Positions 33,726 to 47,224 of a stretch of 64,000 bases of DNA are shown one piece after another. How positions within the stretch are numbered: position 1 is the first letter of the stretch; each line of letters opens with the position of its first letter. Source of the DNA: Eucommia ulmoides (taxonomy: Eukaryota > Streptophyta > Magnoliopsida > Garryales > Eucommiaceae). The notes beneath the pieces are model-generated. The model ran no database searches. It was not told where the DNA came from and worked only from the letters and a program-made list of their open reading frames with translations. Position numbers and translations under genes: made by a program. The DNA lies in the NCBI GenBank assembly GCA_016647705.1, contig CM028327.1, positions 7,945,726 to 8,009,725 of the forward strand. The letters run 5' to 3'.

Positions 33726-36700
33726 AAATATTCTTGAAAATGATGTGGGATTAAAAGCATGTTTAGCATGTTGGAAAAAGATGGTTGGATACAGGGACAA
33801 AGGAGCATGATGAAGAATAGCTGACGTGGAAAATGTGGGTCCACACAGTTGAAAAAGTTAATACAGAGAGAATCAAGGTGTCCTACGTGTCACCAAATGT
33901 GAGGTCGTTATCCAAGGTGGAGTGCCACATCAGCATTCATAACTAGTTTCAGTGAATTGTACTTTAATCCCTGATAGTATTTTTGTAAACATGTAATTCA
34001 GATTAAAGTGCAATCGTTATATTTTCTGTTAAAATTAGCAGTCAAATTTCAAAAAGTCAAAATTAATAAATTATTTAATATTAATTAATATTTACACCAT
34101 CGGACCGAGTCAAGTCAGGTTAGGTAATATATTTGCCTTTTCTTGAGTGGGGTTGGGTATAATGGTATATTTGTTATTTTATATAATTTTATTAATTATA
34201 TAACTATTACATTTTAATTTGAACCACATAGGTTAAGTGATTATGAAAATACTACGGATGAATAAATTACAATTCAATTAAGCTAAAGGGGACAAAGTGT
34301 CATTAACCACTTTTATTAACAATAGTAATTTGGATTTTTGTCACTTTGCACCCCTCAAAATTTGGAAAAATCTACATCAGCCCATGTCATTTGAATCTAA
34401 ACACATTAAACATTTAAGTATCCAAATCACGTTAAGCGAGTTCAAATTGTTAACCCCGTCATTATTTTTGACAGAGATCACCCATGTGTAACTCCATCAT
34501 TATGATATCATCCACGTTGGTGAATTTCGTAAAAAATAATGATGGAGTTAACGATTGAGATTCATGTGATTTGGATACTCCAAGATTTAATATATTCAAA
34601 TTAAAAAGGCATAGGCTAAAATGGGATTTCTTTAAAATTTTAGAGGGGTGCAAAGTGCAAAATCTCTAATTTTTTTTAAGAGATTTTGTGCATGTTTGCA
34701 AAACAATACAAATAGGAATATGAATACAAAAATTGTGATATTTTTATATTTTTTAAGAATTAAATAAAAATAAAATTTTCTCATATTTTTATTCTTTAGA
34801 AATAAAAACCTAAACAAAAAGGATCTTAATTTTCCGTTCTTTAATAATTAATTTTAAATTATAATTTGACTTAAAACCATTAAAAATTAGTCAAAATTTT
34901 AGTAAATTGGACATGACTTATCACATATCACTCAAAAATTATAAATTTTTTATTAATCCTATTATCATTAAACTATAATTATTAATAAAAATACTGAAAA
35001 AATATAAAAACTATTGAGAAAAAAACATAGAGAGGGAAAATTGAGGAGAGATAATTTATTAATGATCATATTATAAAAATACAATTTTATTATAATTAAA
35101 AAAAATACTTAGTAAATTCAAGAATTAAATTTTTAGAATATAAATTCAAAACTTTAAAATTTTCTATTGCTTAATTTTTTAATTTTATTAAATTAATATG
35201 TATAAAAACCTCTCATATATATATATATGTTTTGCTTATTTTCCCCGACTTTCGAAACAAAATTCTTGATTTTTTTATTTTTTATTTTTTTTATTTCTAT
35301 TTTTCTTTCAACTTCTTAAGAACGAAATAATAAATCTAAATGAACCCTACCTTAGGAAAATATTTGGTGAAACTATTACAACATATAAAGAACTCTATAT
35401 ATTAAATTTTACATTTAGACCACAAAATATTTACACTTTTACACCCTTAAAGTTATAATTATAACTAATTGCACCTTAAAGTTCAAATTTTGTGTTCAAG
35501 ATATTCAATTGGGCTAAATCCGACCAAAATATCATGTAAAAAATCGTATTTTTTTTTGGCTATTATTCTTATATTTTTAGAAAAAAAAAATCAATTAAAA
35601 TTTCTGAGGGATAAATTAATTATATATTTTTTAAATAATCCTCAATTAATTTTCTAGATCCGGCACTAATAGGAGATTATGGGTGGGTGGGTGTTTTTTT
35701 TTTTGGGGTGGGGGGTCCTAAGAAAATTTTTGTTTAGAGAAAGGGGCATTAGGAGGAAACACAATGATACATTGATATGGCATAGTGTTTCTCTTATGCC
35801 TACAACAATTGCATATGGCCTTCCCTTTTGCTCTCTCTCTCATACACACATATTTGGAAAATTTTAATTTTTAAAGTAACATAGAAATATTTTTAAAATT
35901 CAAAAAAATTAACTATATTTTTTCTCTCACAACAAATATTTCTAAAAAAATAATTTTTATTGTAAAATATGTGATCAATATTTTTTTTTTCTAAATATTC
36001 CCTTGCAAAAAATAATTTTTGATTTTTAAATTTTTTTAAAATAAAATATTTTTTTCTTAGAATTCAAACAAAATATATTCTCTCTCACGAAAATAATTTT
36101 ATGCAACAAATTATTTAAAAAAAATTGTAACAACAAAATATTTGTTGCAGCGAAAGAATTGGACAAGAAACAACACATATCAAACATTTCGAGTATGTTT
36201 AGTTTCCTATCGAAAAATAATTTTAAAACTATCAATAATTATAAAAATATTTTTTTTAAAAAATCTAACAATTTTTGTTTTTTCTCACAAAAAATATTTT
36301 TTAAAAAAAATTAGTTAATTAATTTAGTTTCAATAGTCAACAATAGTTAGGCAATGCACTCTTTTTTAGGCCATTTTAGGAGGTATTTTAAATTTTTAGA
36401 TAAAAAAAGTTAATCTTAGCCGTCCATCACCTTTAATTGCCCTCCATCCAACGGACCACAATCCACCTTTCTTCATCCATCCGCCACCGTCTTTGAATTT
36501 CTTCCCTTGTTTCCCATTCTTCATGTGACTAATATTTTTATAATAAATAAATGTTTTTTTATTAATTATTTGGAGATTATTTTTTCATTATTTAGAAGAA
36601 TTAAGTGATTAAATAAATTTTTGGGAAAATATATACTTTAAATATCTATGTAATAAATTATTTTTAAAATATTTTTTCGTTAAGGGTTGAGATTGATTTA

Positions 36701-37039
36701 TAGAAAATTGATGGATCAGATTCGTTTATAAAAAATTTTAGAGAAAAAAAATCTGCCTAAAAATTTCACACCCGACCTCCACTTCTAAGGCGGTTAAATT
36801 AAATTATATAATTTAATTTAAAGAAAATTCCACTACCATAACATATGCTTTTCTTCCTAATTCAATTTCATTTCCTGCGTTGTCTCCAAGTTTTGCATCC
36901 GTCTCTCCCTCCTCATTAAGAAAGGCACAATACACAACAATAACCTCGTCAATGCATGCAAGTGTTATAAAGTACATTGTTGTCCCAATATCTAGAGAGA
37001 GAAAGAGAAGAGAGAATGAGAGTGAAATCTAGAGAGATA

Positions 37040-37252
37040 ATGAGTGCAGATTGGGGACCAGTCGCGGTTGCGGTGGTTATGTTCATCCTGTTGTCGCCTG
37101 GACTACTATTCCAGCTACCGGCAAGGACGAGGGTGATCGAATTTGGAAACATGTATACCAGTGGAATGTCCATCCTCGTTCATGCCATTTTGTATTTCTG
37201 TATATACACCATTCTCGTCATTGCTGTCGGTATTCACATACACGCTTCTTGA
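37040..37252 (+). CDS. DUF3339 small membrane protein
   Basis: An intact 70-residue frame. I chose the ATG at 37040 because the protein then begins MSADWGPVAVAVVMFILLSP, matching the usual start of the plant DUF3339 family (MSDWGPVxVxVVLFxLLxPG); an upstream in-frame ATG at 36977 only adds a charged leader. GLLFQLPARTRVIEFGNMYT and TSGMSILVHAILYFCIY follow, the conserved core. Two hydrophobic segments (about residues 7-27 and 43-65) predict a two-pass membrane protein of about 70 residues, the normal family size. Function is unknown. It lies in the part unique to duplication copy 1, so it has no partner in copy 2. Confidence 0.85.
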   Translation: MSADWGPVAVAVVMFILLSPGLLFQLPARTRVIEFGNMYTSGMSILVHAILYFCIYTILVIAVGIHIHAS

Positions 37253-37752
37253 TCCCAAATTTCGACATTCTTAAATATTCATTATCTTCTTTTAATTTAC
37301 TATTTGTACTTAATTGCTATTTCTTTATAATTTTTACCTGGAAAAGAAAGAGAGTACGCAAGGAAAATATCATTTTGTCCTCTTATTTAATTTGTTCCGC
37401 CAAAATAAAATGTTGTCCTTTTGTCTGATTTGTCTTGGAAGTCCATAGAAAGAGAGAATGTATAATATCCCAAGACTTGTCATCTAGAGTTCAATCCCAA
37501 AATCGGTAATGAAGATATTATTGAATCCGATTTATTTTTTTTATATGTTCAACGGTGGAGATAGTATTAATTAAATTTTGATTTATACTAATTAAATAAT
37601 TATTTAAAAATAACTCTATTTTTAATTAGATAATTAATTATATAGTACCAAAGATAGTGAAATTAGAAAAGAAACATTTGACCTAATTATTTAAGTTTTT
37701 AGCCTTCATAGAGTTGGTAGAAAAATGTTTCTAATATTACCCCCAACAATTC

Positions 37753-37820
37753 ACTCATTTTTATGGATTCTACCATTTTGTTCTTTGCTAAACAAAATGG
37801 TAGAATCCATAAAAATGAGT
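37753..37820. repeat. Perfect 30-bp inverted repeat (hairpin)
   Basis: Arm 37753-37782 is the exact reverse complement of 37791-37820, with an 8-base loop CTTTGCTA. The arm is ordinary sequence (ATGGATTCTACCATTTTG), not low complexity. Confidence 0.95.
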
Positions 37821-37830
37821 ATACGCTAGA

Positions 37831-38004
37831 GATTATATCAATTTTTTTTCCAGGTTTTTATTTTTTTTACACCTGTGCCTTCAGGCACGGGTTATACACT
37901 AGAACAACTAATATGTAATAACTTCAATTGTTCTAGGGTATAATCCATGCCTGAAGAAACGGGTGTAAAAAAAAAAATAAACCTGAAAAAAAATTGATAT
38001 AATC
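37831..38004. repeat. Second hairpin with 77-bp arms
   Basis: Arms 37831-37907 and 37928-38004 are inverted copies with a modest number of mismatches by hand, around a 20-base loop. The ends read GATTATATCAATTTTTTTTC and its complement. The inner part contains CCTTCAGGCACGGGT. It begins 10 bp after the perfect 30-bp hairpin ends. Confidence 0.92.
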
Positions 38005-41000
38005 TTTTCTGATTATATAAAATTCTACACATATTTTATTAAACATCAACAATAATTAATATTTAAATATTATCACCAACAAACAATGTATATTACAAAT
38101 ACAATACAACCAGTCTTCAATAACACAAATATTCGGCTATTAAAATAATACAATAATTAAGTATGTGTTAAATCAAAACAAAATCAAACCCAAAAAATGT
38201 TTATGGCCTATCCAAATCTATTAATTCAATGCTCCATTATGCAACTAAATAATTCAAAAATGAAAACATAGTTCCATGGGAAATGATGAAAATTAGAAAA
38301 AAAAAAACAAATAAAAATAGTAAAACTTTGCAATTTAAAATGGGAAAGAAATTCACATTACTTTATCGAATACTATTTTGTTCTTCACCACCAAAAATGA
38401 CTTTTAACTTCTTTAATTTAACTACATTGTCATCGACCTCATTTCTTGAAATACAATGAAGATAAAACAAAACTACGTAAACCTGTAAAAACAAAAAATA
38501 CAAAAACTTATTTGGGTATATGGATAAATAAAAATAAAAAAATAATATAGAAGATAAGCAATCGAAAATAAAAGAATTATAAAACAAAAAACTATTAAAT
38601 CTATATCAAACATTCCAAAAAAAAAAAAAAGAATAATGAAATAGAAAATACGGGTTAAATAGATAATAATCACCATTTCGTGTCCTAAAATAAAAATAGT
38701 TGAGATATACACTTGTTGCTCTCACTACACATTACACCGCCGACACATCAGAAACCTGGGAACAAAAATACAGAAATATGGGAATAGGCACAAAACTCAG
38801 GGAAAGAATCTAGGAACGGACAAAAATATTGGAACAGACATAGAACTGAAACGAACAACCACTTACTGCTTGAAGCTGATATATATATCTAAGGTAATAG
38901 AATGCAAAGACGTCATAAAAATTAAAGACAAATTTCTTAATGAAAAATGCAATTCAATAGGATTCATTAATGAATGCAATATCAGCCTGAAGGCATGCAT
39001 GTTAAAAAATTTGAACAAAAAAATCGACATAATTCTTCTATTTATATAATATTCTAGAACTTTGCAATGTAAAATGGGAAAGAAACTCACTCTACAACTT
39101 CAATTTTATTTTTCTCCCAAAACCTTTAACTTAAAAATGATTTAAGGTTTACTGATAAAGGAAAACAAAAATGGTAAAACAGTTCCATAAAACCAAACAC
39201 TACCTAAATGCTTCCATTCCCAGAATAGAAACAGATTTTTGAGAACAAAAACAAATTTATGAAAATGCACTACCTTGTTTCCAACCGTTTGAACAAAAAA
39301 AGATCTCATGCATTTATATATTAAGGGAAAAGTTAAAATGCATTATGCATACTTGAATAAAAAATACAGAAGCACTGCATTTTTGAGTTGATATTGCACC
39401 AAGAATGGAAGAACCAGAACTTTGTAAGTGACTATAATCATAGATGATGAAGAATTCAAGTTCATAATGCCAAATTTGTACAACAACTTAATTAATGACT
39501 AATATGAAATAATTTGTTTAAAAAAACTCCAGAGTAAACTTTCAAATAAATCAATAAAAAACATTAGCACAAAAAAATTTATGACTTTATATACAGGTTT
39601 AACATGTAGTTTGTGAAATCTTAAAACAAATCAACTTAGTCCATAATGGCCAAGGTGACATAATAACATTTGAATCATATATGAGAAACGCAGGGAAAAG
39701 AAAGGCCTCATAAACGCCATTGAGTTTTCACATATATGTGGGTGCACATTAAATTTTACCATAATCACAAAAATAACCAATTCGCAATTACACACCAGTC
39801 ATTTTGTGGGCTAAGTCAAGCAACTGAATTCCTCATCATAAGCTAATGAAAATTCGTCATCATTTGTCGGTCTCACGTCTTGTATAGATCTGAAACAATT
39901 CAAAATTCAAAATTTAATAGAACTATTAAGAAACAGATAGAATTATTTCCCAATACCCCCAACTTGTAGCACCTATCTCATATTTCTATATAATTGCATT
40001 TTACACTAAGAAACATGGAACATAAACAAAAATACAGAAACAAAGTTAAAAAAATATACGAGCGAATACAACTACTAGCTCCTATATAAAAAAAACAATC
40101 AATTGTTAAAAAAATCTTAGAATGATTCTACGGCTAAAAACGTAAAATGATTTTGTAGCTAAAAAAATATATAGGAGCATATACAACTACTTAAACGTAG
40201 AAGTATAGAGAACAATTAAAGTATCATACCTTGCACCACCTCGAGAAGGAAACTGTAAAGGAAAGTCTAGGTTGAGCTCCCAATCTCAATTCAAAATCTC
40301 TCAATCTTGACATTTATCCTTGGGATTGAGCAACATACTGCTTAGCTGCAGAGTTGTAAGATCAGAGTCAAAATTGACATTAAACCATAGTTTCATAGAT
40401 GCCTGCCTTGATTGGGAGAGACCTAAGTGGCCAAAATCTCTATCGTTGCTGCCCTTCAACTTTTCTTGAGAATATCATGAGGATAAGAAATAAAAATCTA
40501 AATATGGTATCAATGCGATTTTAAAATAAGAAAATCGTAAATTAGGTTCAATTTCTCTTCCAATTCTTCACTACGCGTATGTAGATCATTTGTGTTGTTT
40601 GATAAAATAAATGGAAGTCAAGCATTCACGGATGCACACATTCACAATATATACAAACATGAAGAAAGAGAGTTGTACCTCGCTTATATGGCATTTGACC
40701 CCGTTTGTTCCCAAATTTCAATTTTTTGTTCCCAATGTTAGCATATTTCATGTCCTCTTTCAAAATCCACCACCAAAAAATGAGAAATACATTTTTTTTT
40801 GTTTTTTTAAAGTTTCAGAAAACATGGAACAAAAACAAACGCAATTGTGGAAAAAAAAAAGCGTCCACATTAAAAAAACAAAAATTAACAAATTGTGTTA
40901 CCTGTTCACCAATTGTGTTTACATTTTAAATTTTCTTACAAAGATATATTCAACTATATGTTTGCAAAAATAGAAGGTGAAAAAAAAAAGCAAAAAAAAA

Positions 41001-43500
41001 AAAAAACAATGCGTCAAAGACAATGTCCTTACTAAGAATTGCATCAATTCTGTAGAAAATTCACCAATTGTGTGTGCATTTTCAAATTTCTTGGAAACAC
41101 AAATTCAACAATGTGTTTTTGTAGTGGATGCTATCACAACAAACAAAATTCACGATTTGTGTTCCCAATTCCATTTGTGTTTGCAAAAAATTAACGAATT
41201 GTGTTACCTGTTCTATTAAGAGAGAGAGCGACCACTTTTCAGCTCGAGCAACCTGTTCTATTTGCAGAAAATTCAACAATTGTGTTACCACTTTAGGATT
41301 TTTCGGCCCCCCCAAAAAAAGTTCAAGCTAATATCACAGCCCAAGAAACTTTGGTATTAATTTCGGCCAGATATGGTCAATTAGGACCAAATTAAACGCA
41401 GATCCGGTCAGATCATACTTCGATTGGAACCGAACTGTGGACAAATTGTTGCTATCACAGATCTAGTCAGATCAAAACCTATTTTATATTTTATATATAT
41501 ATATATATATGAAAATGAAAAAAATAAATAGAAAATCATACATTCTGGTTATATTGGCATTAACACATTGTATTTCTTGCCAAACTTCAATAGAAGGGTC
41601 TCCCCCCACCGGAAGCCATCCGGGAAGCAGTGGGAAGCCCAAAGCAAAATACAAACTATTCACTGCAAAAATTGAAATTAAAAAAATAATAATAAGAGAA
41701 AATTCATTTCAAATAATAAAGCCGTGTTTGGCTACACGGAATTGAAGTCTTGGAATTATGTAAAAATATCTTTCTAATTTCAATTCCGGGCTGTAATTTT
41801 GCATTGCCAAAGGCAACTCAAGAAATTTTTGAATATTTTACAAACAATATTTTACAACTCAATATCAAGGAAAATTAACATAATTTCTCATCCAAAATTT
41901 GAAAACAAAAATGTTTAATTATAATTGAAAGTGGAAAAAAAATATTACCATTTCGAGGATGGGTGTATCCTCGACATTTCTCTGCCACCAAAACCGCCAC
42001 CAGAACCAGTAAAATCCAATTCAAACAGCCCACCACTGGAAATACCACATCCAAAATTCCAACTTTTTAAAAAAAAATTCCACATTTTTCTGAAGAAATA
42101 TTTCACAAAAATAAATAAACAAAAACCCTAAACACAAACCCCTCAATAATATCAAAAATCTAAACCCAAAAGATGAAGTTTCTGGGAAAATCCCAAAAAA
42201 AAATGAAAAAGAAAAATTACCCATCAATCCATTGAACATTTCAAACTAATTAAACACTAAAAAACTATAATTTTTAATCAGATTTCTCTTATGGGTTTTC
42301 TTCATTTTTGTTCTTAAACAGTGATTCCATCATCACTCAAAGTAGCAAACAAACATACACACACACACACTAAACACACAATTATACACACAGTTCAAGA
42401 AACAGAGAGTATATTGTTACCTGTTCTGTTAAGAGAGCGAGAGGAGAGAGAGTGTTACCTGTTCTGTTAAGAGAGAGAGCGACCACTTTTCACATTGTTC
42501 TGTTTGCAGAAAATTCAACAATTGTGTTAGCTCTTCATGGTTTTTCTACAAAAAAAAAAAAAAAAGAGATAAAAAATACTGATCGGCCACTTTCTCAATA
42601 CCTTTTTTCGAGTGTTGCAGATAAAAATGGTTGAAGATGAGAACAAAAAACACAAATTCATGCAAGTATCAAAATATAGATCAAAACCCTAATCGCCGAA
42701 GCAAGAGTAATTGATTACGGATTAAATAGGAAAAAACAAAAAAAGAAAAAAGAAAAGGAAGAACTTTCAATGAAATCCCTCCAATTTGAAAGCCAAATTG
42801 CACAGATTGGAAATACAACCAATTGCAAGAAATGAGGGAAAATTGAGAGACAGAGTAGCGTACCTGAAGAAATTGGGCCCCATAAATGGAAGAAATTTGT
42901 TCAATATCAGCAAAATTTGTTATGAGAAATCGATTCAGTGGGTAGGACGGTCGCATTGTGGTGCCTGTTCAGTGAGTAGAAAGAGAAAGAAAGATCGATG
43001 GAGGGATGGCAGAGAGTAGAAAGAGAAATGAATAATGATGAAGGGATGGCGGAGCGAGAGAAAGAAAGAGCAAGACCTTACCTGTGATGGCGAGGAATAG
43101 CTTCACGGAGAGATGAAAGGCAGGCTGAAATGAGCGTGGGAGATTTTTTTTCTGTAAGAGAGAGATCATACCTGTATAATCCAAGAATAGCGAGAAAACG
43201 ACGAGATTTGAGGACTGTTTGGGTAAAGGGTTGGCGAAATTTTAGGTAAAAATTATAAAAAATGGCAAAATTTTGGGACTGTTGAATAAATTTTAATCAC
43301 GACCCTTACATCTAATTCAATCCGATGGCTGAAAATATCACTTGATAATAGTCAATCTCAACCGTTGGATATCGATCCAAGGGTCCAAAATGTCTCAAAT
43401 ATAAAATGTCTCCAGGTATAATCTCAACCGTCAGATATTCGATCCGATATCTCAAAATATAAATATATTGTGATTTATAAATAGATATAATATATATATA
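38005..43500. other. AT-rich region unique to duplication copy 1
   Basis: No protein domain could be recognised on either strand. The segment 40.6-43.2 kb contains an 85-bp repeat (next entry) and many AATTGTGTTACCTG-like fragments. Several places on the minus strand look like splice sites (AG then GTAAG or GTATG, e.g. near 43085, 43168, 42863), so an untranslated or poorly conserved minus-strand transcript is possible, but I could not assemble exons. Confidence 0.45.
41201..42535. repeat. Direct repeat of about 85 bp, two copies 1.25 kb apart
   Basis: Copies at 41201-41290 and 42452-42535 share GTGTTACCTGTTCT, then one mismatch, then TTAAGAGAGAGAGCGACCAC, and later TTTGCAGAAAATTCAACAAT. A third partial copy lies at 42415-42446. 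Function unknown. Confidence 0.8.
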
Positions 43501-43627
43501 CACACACATATATATACATACATATACATACTTGCCCACAATGGTCCCCACTTTGGCCACATCAAACGACTCTTGACAACCTAAAGATCTTAAATGCTCA
43601 TACGAACATAGATTCCAGATTTGCCCT

Positions 43628-43635
43628 TATATAAA
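43628..43635 (+). promoter_or_regulatory. TATA box of FPF1-like gene 1
   Basis: TATATAAA lies 46 bases before the start codon in a block (from about 43530) that is conserved in the paralogue's promoter. The T/C-rich stretch CTCTCCTCCCTCCTC follows, typical of a plant 5' UTR. Confidence 0.7.
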
Positions 43636-43681
43636 CCCCTCTCCTCCCTCCTCAACCTCTCATCCCAGAGAAAAGGGAAAA

Positions 43682-44017
43682 ATGTCCGGCGTTTGGGTGT
43701 TCGGAAACGGTGTTGTCCGGCTGGTGGGGAACCCCGGTGCCCTCGACTACCACCACCAGGGTTCCGCCCAGTCTCGCCGGAAAGAACTGGTCCATGTTCC
43801 GACAGGCGAAGTCATAACTTCGTACTCCGTTCTGGAGAGAAAACTGAGCTCTCTGGGATGGGAGAGATACTACGACGACCCGGATTACCTGCAGTTCCAT
43901 AAGAGGGCCACCGTAGACCTCATCTCTCTCCCCATGGACTTCAGCAGGTTCAGGTCCATGCACATGTACGATATCGTTGTGAAGAATAGGAATGTCTTTG
44001 AAGTTAGGGATGTTTAG
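43682..44017 (+). CDS. FPF1-like flowering-promoting factor, copy 1
   Basis: An intact single-exon frame of 111 residues, the normal length for the plant-specific FPF1/FLP1 family, small soluble proteins linked to flowering time and gibberellin-dependent growth. Family blocks: [18 protein letters not shown] at the N-terminus, [46 protein letters not shown] and the C-terminal [13 protein letters not shown]. The start is the first ATG after the TATA box. GC content is well above the flanks. It differs from the tandem copy at 8 of 111 positions (G8S, V12F, G16E, L21A, D79H, M85K, R90K, R102K by hand numbering). The minus-strand open stretch across it is a shadow. Confidence 0.94.
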   Translation: MSGVWVFGNGVVRLVGNPGALDYHHQGSAQSRRKELVHVPTGEVITSYSVLERKLSSLGWERYYDDPDYLQFHKRATVDLISLPMDFSRFRSMHMYDIVVKNRNVFEVRDV

Positions 44018-45155
44018 GACTCTGGTTTGTGTGTGTGTTTAAGGGTATTTTTTTTTTTTTTCATTTGATGTCTCACAAGATCGAGTTGAAGCCCAAAGCG
44101 GCGTGATAAGGGTTTCCATGCATGGTCGCGCAAGAAACGAAACCTTAACTAGGACAAGCACGTAACATGTTGAGGTTAGGAGGCTGATGTTGCTCATGGC
44201 TTGTAAATTTTTTTATGGTGATTTCGTAATGATAAGTTTGCTGTGTTGTTTTCTCTCTTCTTCTTCTCTCTCTACCTTGTAAATTTTTGGTAATTCTGCA
44301 ATAACAATTTTTCTTTTTGTTGTGTTAATTTTTGACGTTTCTCTCTCGTCTCTACCTCTCTCTCTCTCTAAGTCCTTGAAATGGACTAAGGAAAGAAGGG
44401 GGTGATGACATGTCAAGACACGTTTCTTCTTTTCTTTTAAGATGTGCCAAGGACAGTTGACGCACACTTACAAGAAGCTTTTAAAGGTGCACTCTTCCAC
44501 ATCGGTCTAGTATATTTAGGATTAAGTTCAAGATTCAGTTCTTAGAATATTTTACTAGGGAGGCGAATTCTGATTGATAAAAAAAAATGACACCTTTCTT
44601 TATCGACTAGACTAACACGTTGAAGCCATGTTTGTTGTGAAGAAATTAAAAATGGAGTTAAGCCTTGGCTATTAATTGGAAAAATGAGAAATTTATATTG
44701 AGGGGGCAAAAGGGTCATTTTAATTGATAAGCCAAGCCATTTGCTTACTAACTACGTGGGGATGCCACGTGTCATGTCCAAGTTGACACTTTTATCCAAA
44801 GTTTAGGGAGGGATTGGGGTTAATGACACTTTTCCCCCTATGATTTGATTGAGATGCAATTTTTGTAGTATTTTCGTTGTACACTAAGTGCGATGGTTAA
44901 ATAATTAATGAGAATTTGATACTTTTTACTCTTAAAGTTTGATCAAAATCTCACTTTGATCCCCATACTTCTAATTTGAACATTTAACACCTTAAAATTT
45001 CCTAATCATCCCACTATTCTTCAAGTCATTATTCATATTGTAATTGTTTTATTAAAAATAGTCAATTACAACGCATGTGACTAGTTTTAAGAGAATTTAT
45101 AGATATTTTTAACCTCCTCTTATTCTCCTTCTTGCCCTAATACTAGTATAACATG

Positions 45156-45219
<64 letters not shown>

Positions 45220-46030
45220 TTTATAGATTATTTGTAAAGGGTAAAGGAAGACAATGAAAATGCACTTAAGATCCTCTTGAAAATAGTTGGATGCATGATG
45301 GGTGACGGTTTATCATACAAAATCATAATGAAATTATTGATTTAGATTGAAATAGAATCATTATGTGTTCAAATTGAAAGTATAGGGACCAAAGTAAAAT
45401 AATAATCAAACTTTAGGTGTATAAAGTGTAAAAATTCCTTAACTAGCAAAATGACAAATTTACCTTACCCCCACAAGACTAGAAAAAAAAAGAACAAACA
45501 AATATTACTCATATCAAGGTATAAATGTATTGATATTACATGATTTATCAATTTTTATTTTTTTCTGATTTGACAATTAACTTTAATAAAATAAAAAGAA
45601 AAAAAATAATATAATTATTACACTTTATTCTGAATTACAAGAATAACTGATTCGAAAATTACACAGAAGTATAAATTACATTCGCATCAACCGTTTTTCT
45701 TCATCAAAAAGCCCCTAAACTATGACAATGTGTAGTTTTCTTTATAAAGGAATTAGAATCAAAATGGCCTTCGAGTAGTTCAATTTTTTAACTAGAAATA
45801 GCAATCAAGTCACCAAAAATAGATTTTTTTATTTTTTTTTAAAAGATATAGAAAAGAACAAATTAGAAAATCATAAAGAAAATGGGTAGATTTACTTATT
45901 GGTCCTTTAAGTTTAAGATATTGTCAAATTGACCCATAATTTTTTAATTCTTCCACTAAGTCCCACTATACAATGAGATATAATTTAGTATAAGGGTCTC
46001 CTTGAGTTTGTAATTTGAAAAATAATTATA
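44018..46030. other. FPF1 copy 1 downstream and intergenic sequence
   Basis: Aligns with 56707-58792 in copy 2 with many small differences. Includes a (CA)n(TA)n microsatellite at 45158-45219. A foldback-like pair of TTTGATCAAAATCTCACTTT and GGGACCAAAGTAAAAT segments brackets about 44920-45440. No gene. Confidence 0.55.
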
Positions 46031-46413
46031 GGGTTAATTACTTTTTACCCCCTTGTACTTTGATTTTGTTTCAATTTATCCCCTCTAATTTAAAAACTAT
46101 TACTTTGGCCTGCTCCTACTTATAATAATCGGAAAAGTAACTTTTTTTTGTTTAACTTAACAAAATATTTTTAAAAAATTGGTGAAATTAAATATCCCAA
46201 ATAAATTTTGTGAAATGGACAAAAAACTACCCTTAATTTAATTTAAATTTATCTTTAATAGAAGAGAAAAAAAAAATAGAAAGAGAGACAAGGAATAAAA
46301 TATGAGTTTCTCTCTTTCGTCCATTCTAGAAAGGCCTGATGTGTATGTTTTTAAAGTAAGGGGGTTAAAATGAAACAAGACTGAAGTACAATGGTGTAAA
46401 AGACAATTAACCC
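46031..46413. mobile_element. MITE with perfect 9-bp target duplication, copy 1
   Basis: Long imperfect terminal inverted repeats (about 55 bp) start GGGTTAATTACTTTTTACCC and end with the inverted form ACAATTAACCC. It is flanked exactly by ATAATTATA at 46022-46030 and 46414-46422. The 9-bp duplication and long terminal repeats indicate a Mutator-type non-autonomous element. Present in both duplication copies, so it inserted before the duplication. Confidence 0.88.
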
Positions 46414-46570
46414 ATAATTATATGTAAATATTCTTTTTATTAAGGGTTTGTTATGAAATTAATTTTATTTTTAATTAAATCTCTACTTGCCAAAGTTTTT
46501 CACTTTTCTTTTTAAACTTTTAATTTGCATTAAGGGGCTGTTTGGTTTGATTTAAAAAAAGAAGAAGAAA

Positions 46571-46943
46571 GGGTTAATTATACTTTGCCTTCTGGTTTGA
46601 CCGAATTTCACTTTACACCCCTGCGATATTTTCATCAGCACTTACCCTTTGGTTTAAATTTAAGTGCAACGATTAAATAATTAACATAATTTTATGAAAT
46701 GATAAATTTAATCTTATACCCGATCCCAAGAATAAAGGAAAAGCAATAACAAATATATCCGCCCCAACTCGGAGTATAAATGTCAAATAATATTAACACG
46801 TTTAGGTTTGACTGTTAACTTTAAAAGAAAATATAACCGTTAGACTTTAATCTGAACCATGGTGGAAAGTGCTTATGAAAATACTATAAGGGTATAAAGT
46901 GCAATTTGGTCAAACTACAAGGGAGCAAAGCGTCATTAAACCT
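46571..46943. mobile_element. Second MITE of the same family, copy 1
   Basis: Terminal inverted repeats of about 75 bp: left GGGTTAATTATACTTTGCC and GGTTTGACCGAATTTCACT; right end the inverted form, reading AATTTGGTCAAAC and then CATTAAACCT. The target duplication is not recognisable in the GAA-rich flanks. Also found at 59328-59699. Confidence 0.8.
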
Positions 46944-47169
46944 AAAAGAGAGAAAGAGAGAGGAAGAAGTAGCCATGGGAGAGAAGCGCCCAAAAACATG
47001 TGATCTCTCTCAAGGGTTGTGGGAGGGAGATTTTCTAGAGGTATACTTCATGCTTCCATTGGATCTTAACACTGCCATAACTCAATTGGACCATTTTGTG
47101 TAGATAAGAAGCTTATCAACACATGTCTAATTCCCAGAATATATATATACATATACACATACATTCATA

Positions 47170-47224
<55 letters not shown>

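Noticed and set aside
36977-37039. Upstream in-frame start giving a 91-residue DUF3339 protein
   Set aside because: The extra 21 residues are a charged GAGA-derived leader not seen in the family; MSADWGP matches the normal N-terminus.
40200-43220. Possible multi-exon minus-strand protein gene
   Set aside because: Several splice-like sites, but no exon translates to a recognisable or sustained protein.
43652-43963. 103-codon minus-strand frame (also 56341-56652)
   Set aside because: Shadow of the FPF1 gene on the + strand; conserved only because the + strand is.
46906-47103. 65-codon open stretch upstream of the gypsy fragment
   Set aside because: It starts inside a MITE end and the paralogous sequence near 59745 is frameshifted.
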